Source: Mesorhizobium sp. (GTDB taxonomy: Bacteria; Pseudomonadota; Alphaproteobacteria; Rhizobiales; Rhizobiaceae). From it: DNA of 64,000 nt. Of the stretch, positions 62,253 to 64,000 are shown one piece after another. The notes under the pieces are model-generated. The model did not search any database. It had not been told where the DNA came from and worked only from the letters and a program-made list of their open reading frames with translations. The DNA lies in contig SUGL01000002.1 in assembly GCA_004963905.1 (NCBI GenBank), positions 227,057 through 291,056 of the forward strand. The letters run 5' to 3'. The translations under genes were made by a program, and so were the position numbers. Every line of letters starts with the position of its first letter. Position 1 is the stretch's first letter.

Positions 62253-63200
62253 TCATGGACGGCTTGTCTCCGGCCCCTCCTCCGTCCAGACGCCTGGTTC
62301 CATTTCGTTGAAGCAGCCGAGCTGGCGCTTGAATTCATCGATCAGCCAGGATGCGGCGGGCTTGGGGCTGCGGTCGGTGCGGTGCATGGCATAGAGCGGT
62401 GAGCGCACCTCGCGATAAGGCTCGAGATCGAGCTCGACCAGCCGGCCGCTGGCGAGGTCGTCCGCGATCAGCCAGCGCGGCAGGCCACCCCATCCCAGCC
62501 CCTCGCGCATCAGCGCATGCTTGGTGCGCACATCCGTCAATCGCCAGGTGCGATAGGCAAAGACGCCGTAGTCGCGGCCGCGCGTCCGCTCCGACTGGTC
62601 GGAGACGACGAGCTGGATGTGCTCGCGCAGATCCTCGACGGCGACGGGTTTCGGCAGTTTCGACAGCGGGTGGTCGGGTGCCGCCGCCGCTACCATCGAG
62701 GTGAAGCCGATGCGCAGCAGGTTGACATCGGCATCACCTATCAGCCCGCCAAACCCAAGGTCCGACTGGCCGTTGACGACCTGATCGACGATCAGGCCGA
62801 GCGAGCCGATATAAAGCCGCAGCATCACCGCCGGGAACTGGGCCTCGAAGGCCTTCAGCACTCGCACGAGCGCCGGCGAAGGCAGCGCCACGTCGACCGA
62901 TACCGTCACTTCCGCCTCCAGTCCTTGCCGGTAGCCGTCGGCGCGCGAGCGGATGCGCTGCAGGACGCCGATCATGCGTCTTGCGTCCTCCAGCATGGCC
63001 TTGCCGACATCGGTCAGTTGCGGCTCGCGCATGCCTTCGCGCTCGAACAGTTTCAGGCCGAGCTGCGCTTCGAGATTGGCGATGCCGTAGCTCACCACCG
63101 ATTGAGCGCGGTTCAGCTTGCGCCCCGCGGCCGAGAAGCTGCCGGTGTCGGCCACGGCCACCAGGATCTGCAATTGGTCGAGCGTCGGATTTGGCTGCAT
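62253..63200 (-). CDS. LysR-family regulator, probably of the azoreductase gene
   Basis: 315 residues from ATG 63200; a TTG lies 6 nt upstream. HTH LQILVAVADTGSFSAAGRKL, NRAQSVVSYGIANLEAQLGL, then effector domain. Not of the same subfamily as the three LysR genes at 22-33 kb. Divergent from azoR with a 111-bp gap that holds two AAATTAT repeats spaced 22 nt apart (63210-63216, 63232-63238), a likely operator. Confidence 0.88.
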   Translation of the reverse strand: MQPNPTLDQLQILVAVADTGSFSAAGRKLNRAQSVVSYGIANLEAQLGLKLFEREGMREPQLTDVGKAMLEDARRMIGVLQRIRSRADGYRQGLEAEVTVSVDVALPSPALVRVLKAFEAQFPAVMLRLYIGSLGLIVDQVVNGQSDLGFGGLIGDADVNLLRIGFTSMVAAAAPDHPLSKLPKPVAVEDLREHIQLVVSDQSERTRGRDYGVFAYRTWRLTDVRTKHALMREGLGWGGLPRWLIADDLASGRLVELDLEPYREVRSPLYAMHRTDRSPKPAASWLIDEFKRQLGCFNEMEPGVWTEEGPETSRP

Positions 63201-63209
63201 GATCAATCT

Positions 63210-63238
63210 AAATTATCGATGGATACCATGCAAATTAT
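63210..63238. promoter_or_regulatory. candidate LysR operator: direct AAATTAT repeats
   Basis: Two identical 7-mers with starts 22 bp apart (about two helical turns) in the LysR-azoR divergent gap, overlapping where the promoters must be. Binding is inference. Confidence 0.4.
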
Positions 63239-63311
63239 ACCAGTTTTCACGATACAGCGGCAATCCCATATGGGCGGGGAAAGTTCAATCCAACCCCAAG
63301 GGGACACCGCC

Positions 63312-63950
63312 ATGTCTATTCTGCTTGTTACCTCCAGCCCGCGCGGCGCTGCTTCGCACTCGACCCGCGTCGCCACCGATCTTGCCCAGAAGCTGCTTGC
63401 CGCGGATCCGTCGGCCAAGCTTGTCGTGCACGACCTCGTCGCCAACCCGCTGCCGCATATCGACCCCGACTATGCGACCGGCATCTACACGCCCGCCGAA
63501 GCGCGCAGCCAGCGCCAGGCCGAGGTGGTCGGCGTGTCCGATGCCGTGCTCGACGAAGTGTTCGCGGCCGACACGATCATCCTTGCCACCGGCTTCATCA
63601 ACTTCAACATCTCCTCAACGCTGAAGTCGTGGATCGACCACGTCGCCCGCTCGGGCAGGACCTTTGCTTATGGTGAGAATGGCCCGAAGGGCCTCGTCAC
63701 CGGCAAGAAGGTTTATATCGTGCTCGCTTCCGGCGGCATCTATTCGGAAGGCGCCGCGGTGCAGATGGATCACGCCATTCCCTACCTGCGCAGTGTGCTT
63801 GGCTTCCTGGGCATGACCGACGTCGAGGTCATCCGCGTCGAAGGCGTCGGCATGGGCGCCGACGCTGTCACCACCGCGCTTGCCAAGGCGACCGCCAAGG
63901 TCGACGCCATCGCTGCCGCGGCTGCGAACCAGATCGCCGTGGCCGCTTAA
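63312..63950 (+). CDS. azoR: FMN-dependent NADH-azoreductase
   Basis: 212 residues from ATG 63312; GGGGAC lies 9 nt upstream. Flavodoxin-like fold: LLVTSSPRGAASHSTRVATD (FMN phosphate loop), GFINFNISSTLKSWIDHVAR, and VLASGGIYSEG. It reduces quinones and azo compounds with NADH. Likely controlled by the divergent LysR gene. Confidence 0.93.
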   Translation: MSILLVTSSPRGAASHSTRVATDLAQKLLAADPSAKLVVHDLVANPLPHIDPDYATGIYTPAEARSQRQAEVVGVSDAVLDEVFAADTIILATGFINFNISSTLKSWIDHVARSGRTFAYGENGPKGLVTGKKVYIVLASGGIYSEGAAVQMDHAIPYLRSVLGFLGMTDVEVIRVEGVGMGADAVTTALAKATAKVDAIAAAAANQIAVAA

Positions 63951-63970
63951 TCGCTGTTCCAAGAATGAGA

Positions 63971-64000
63971 AAGGGCAGGCGCCGATCGGCGCCTGCCCTT
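63971..64000 (+). terminator. palindromic terminator after azoR (runs to window edge)
   Basis: A perfect 30-bp palindrome centred on GATC (AAGGGCAGGCGCC / GGCGCCTGCCCTT), 20 nt after the azoR stop. It ends at the window edge, so a T run cannot be checked beyond CTT. Confidence 0.75.

Overview
The window is a GC-rich chromosomal segment of a Rhizobiales alphaproteobacterium, most likely Mesorhizobium or a close relative. This rests on the conserved order murA, DUF2948, hisD, UPF0262, LMW phosphatase, infA, maf, yacG, tRNA-Phe; on short intergenic palindromes of the rhizobial RIME type; on a CtrA-type box in front of a Flp pilin; and on the general style of the proteins. The species assignment is an inference.

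Layout. 1-4.3 kb: the C-terminal end of a large RTX-type secreted protein, a small secreted protein, a lipoprotein of the PBP-activator/periplasmic binding type and a PAP2 membrane phosphatase. 4.3-16.4 kb: a complete-looking tight adherence (Tad/Flp) pilus locus in two divergent arms. The left arm (cpaF, tadB, tadC, tadD, cpaA) runs leftward. The right arm (flp pilin, cpaB, cpaC, small lipoprotein, tadG, two tadE-like genes, cpaE) runs rightward. The 500-bp divergent region holds a perfect CtrA box. 16.4-20 kb: L,D-transpeptidase, coiled-coil membrane protein, nuclease-fold protein and a degenerate GGDEF protein.

20-38.8 kb is an accessory redox and stress region. It holds an aldehyde dehydrogenase, three LysR regulators of one subfamily, a peroxiredoxin-like protein, a flavin disulfide reductase, NDH-2, patatin plus 3-hydroxybutyrate dehydrogenase, DUF302, MFS and cupin genes, and two tandem 91-residue secreted paralogs. 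It ends with a bufferin operon (DUF2282 precursor, DUF692 maturase, DUF2063 partner, DoxX), probably for copper handling by a modified peptide, followed by a quinone reductase-like flavoprotein. 38.9-45.4 kb is the conserved housekeeping block between tRNA-Thr and tRNA-Phe.

45.4-52.3 kb is a small genomic island or the fused remains of two. One tyrosine integrase abuts the 3' end of tRNA-Phe and a different one abuts the 3' end of a CAT-anticodon tRNA. Between them lie an HTH-ImmA/IrrE protein, a putative E2-like protein with a SEC-C zinc motif preceded by a tiny overlapping gene, a broken AbiE toxin-antitoxin pair and an AlpA/XRE-like control pair. 52.5-64 kb returns to core-type genes: SIMPL protein, YcgN, a Q-rich OmpA-like protein, UPF0114, an HSDL2-like SDR, a VapBC pair, a LuxR regulator, an intact HtrA-like protease divergent from a catalytically dead homologue, and a LysR/azoreductase divergent pair.

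The items most worth follow-up are the E2-like/SEC-C locus in the double-tRNA island, the bufferin operon, the protease/pseudoprotease pair and the tandem 91-residue secreted proteins.
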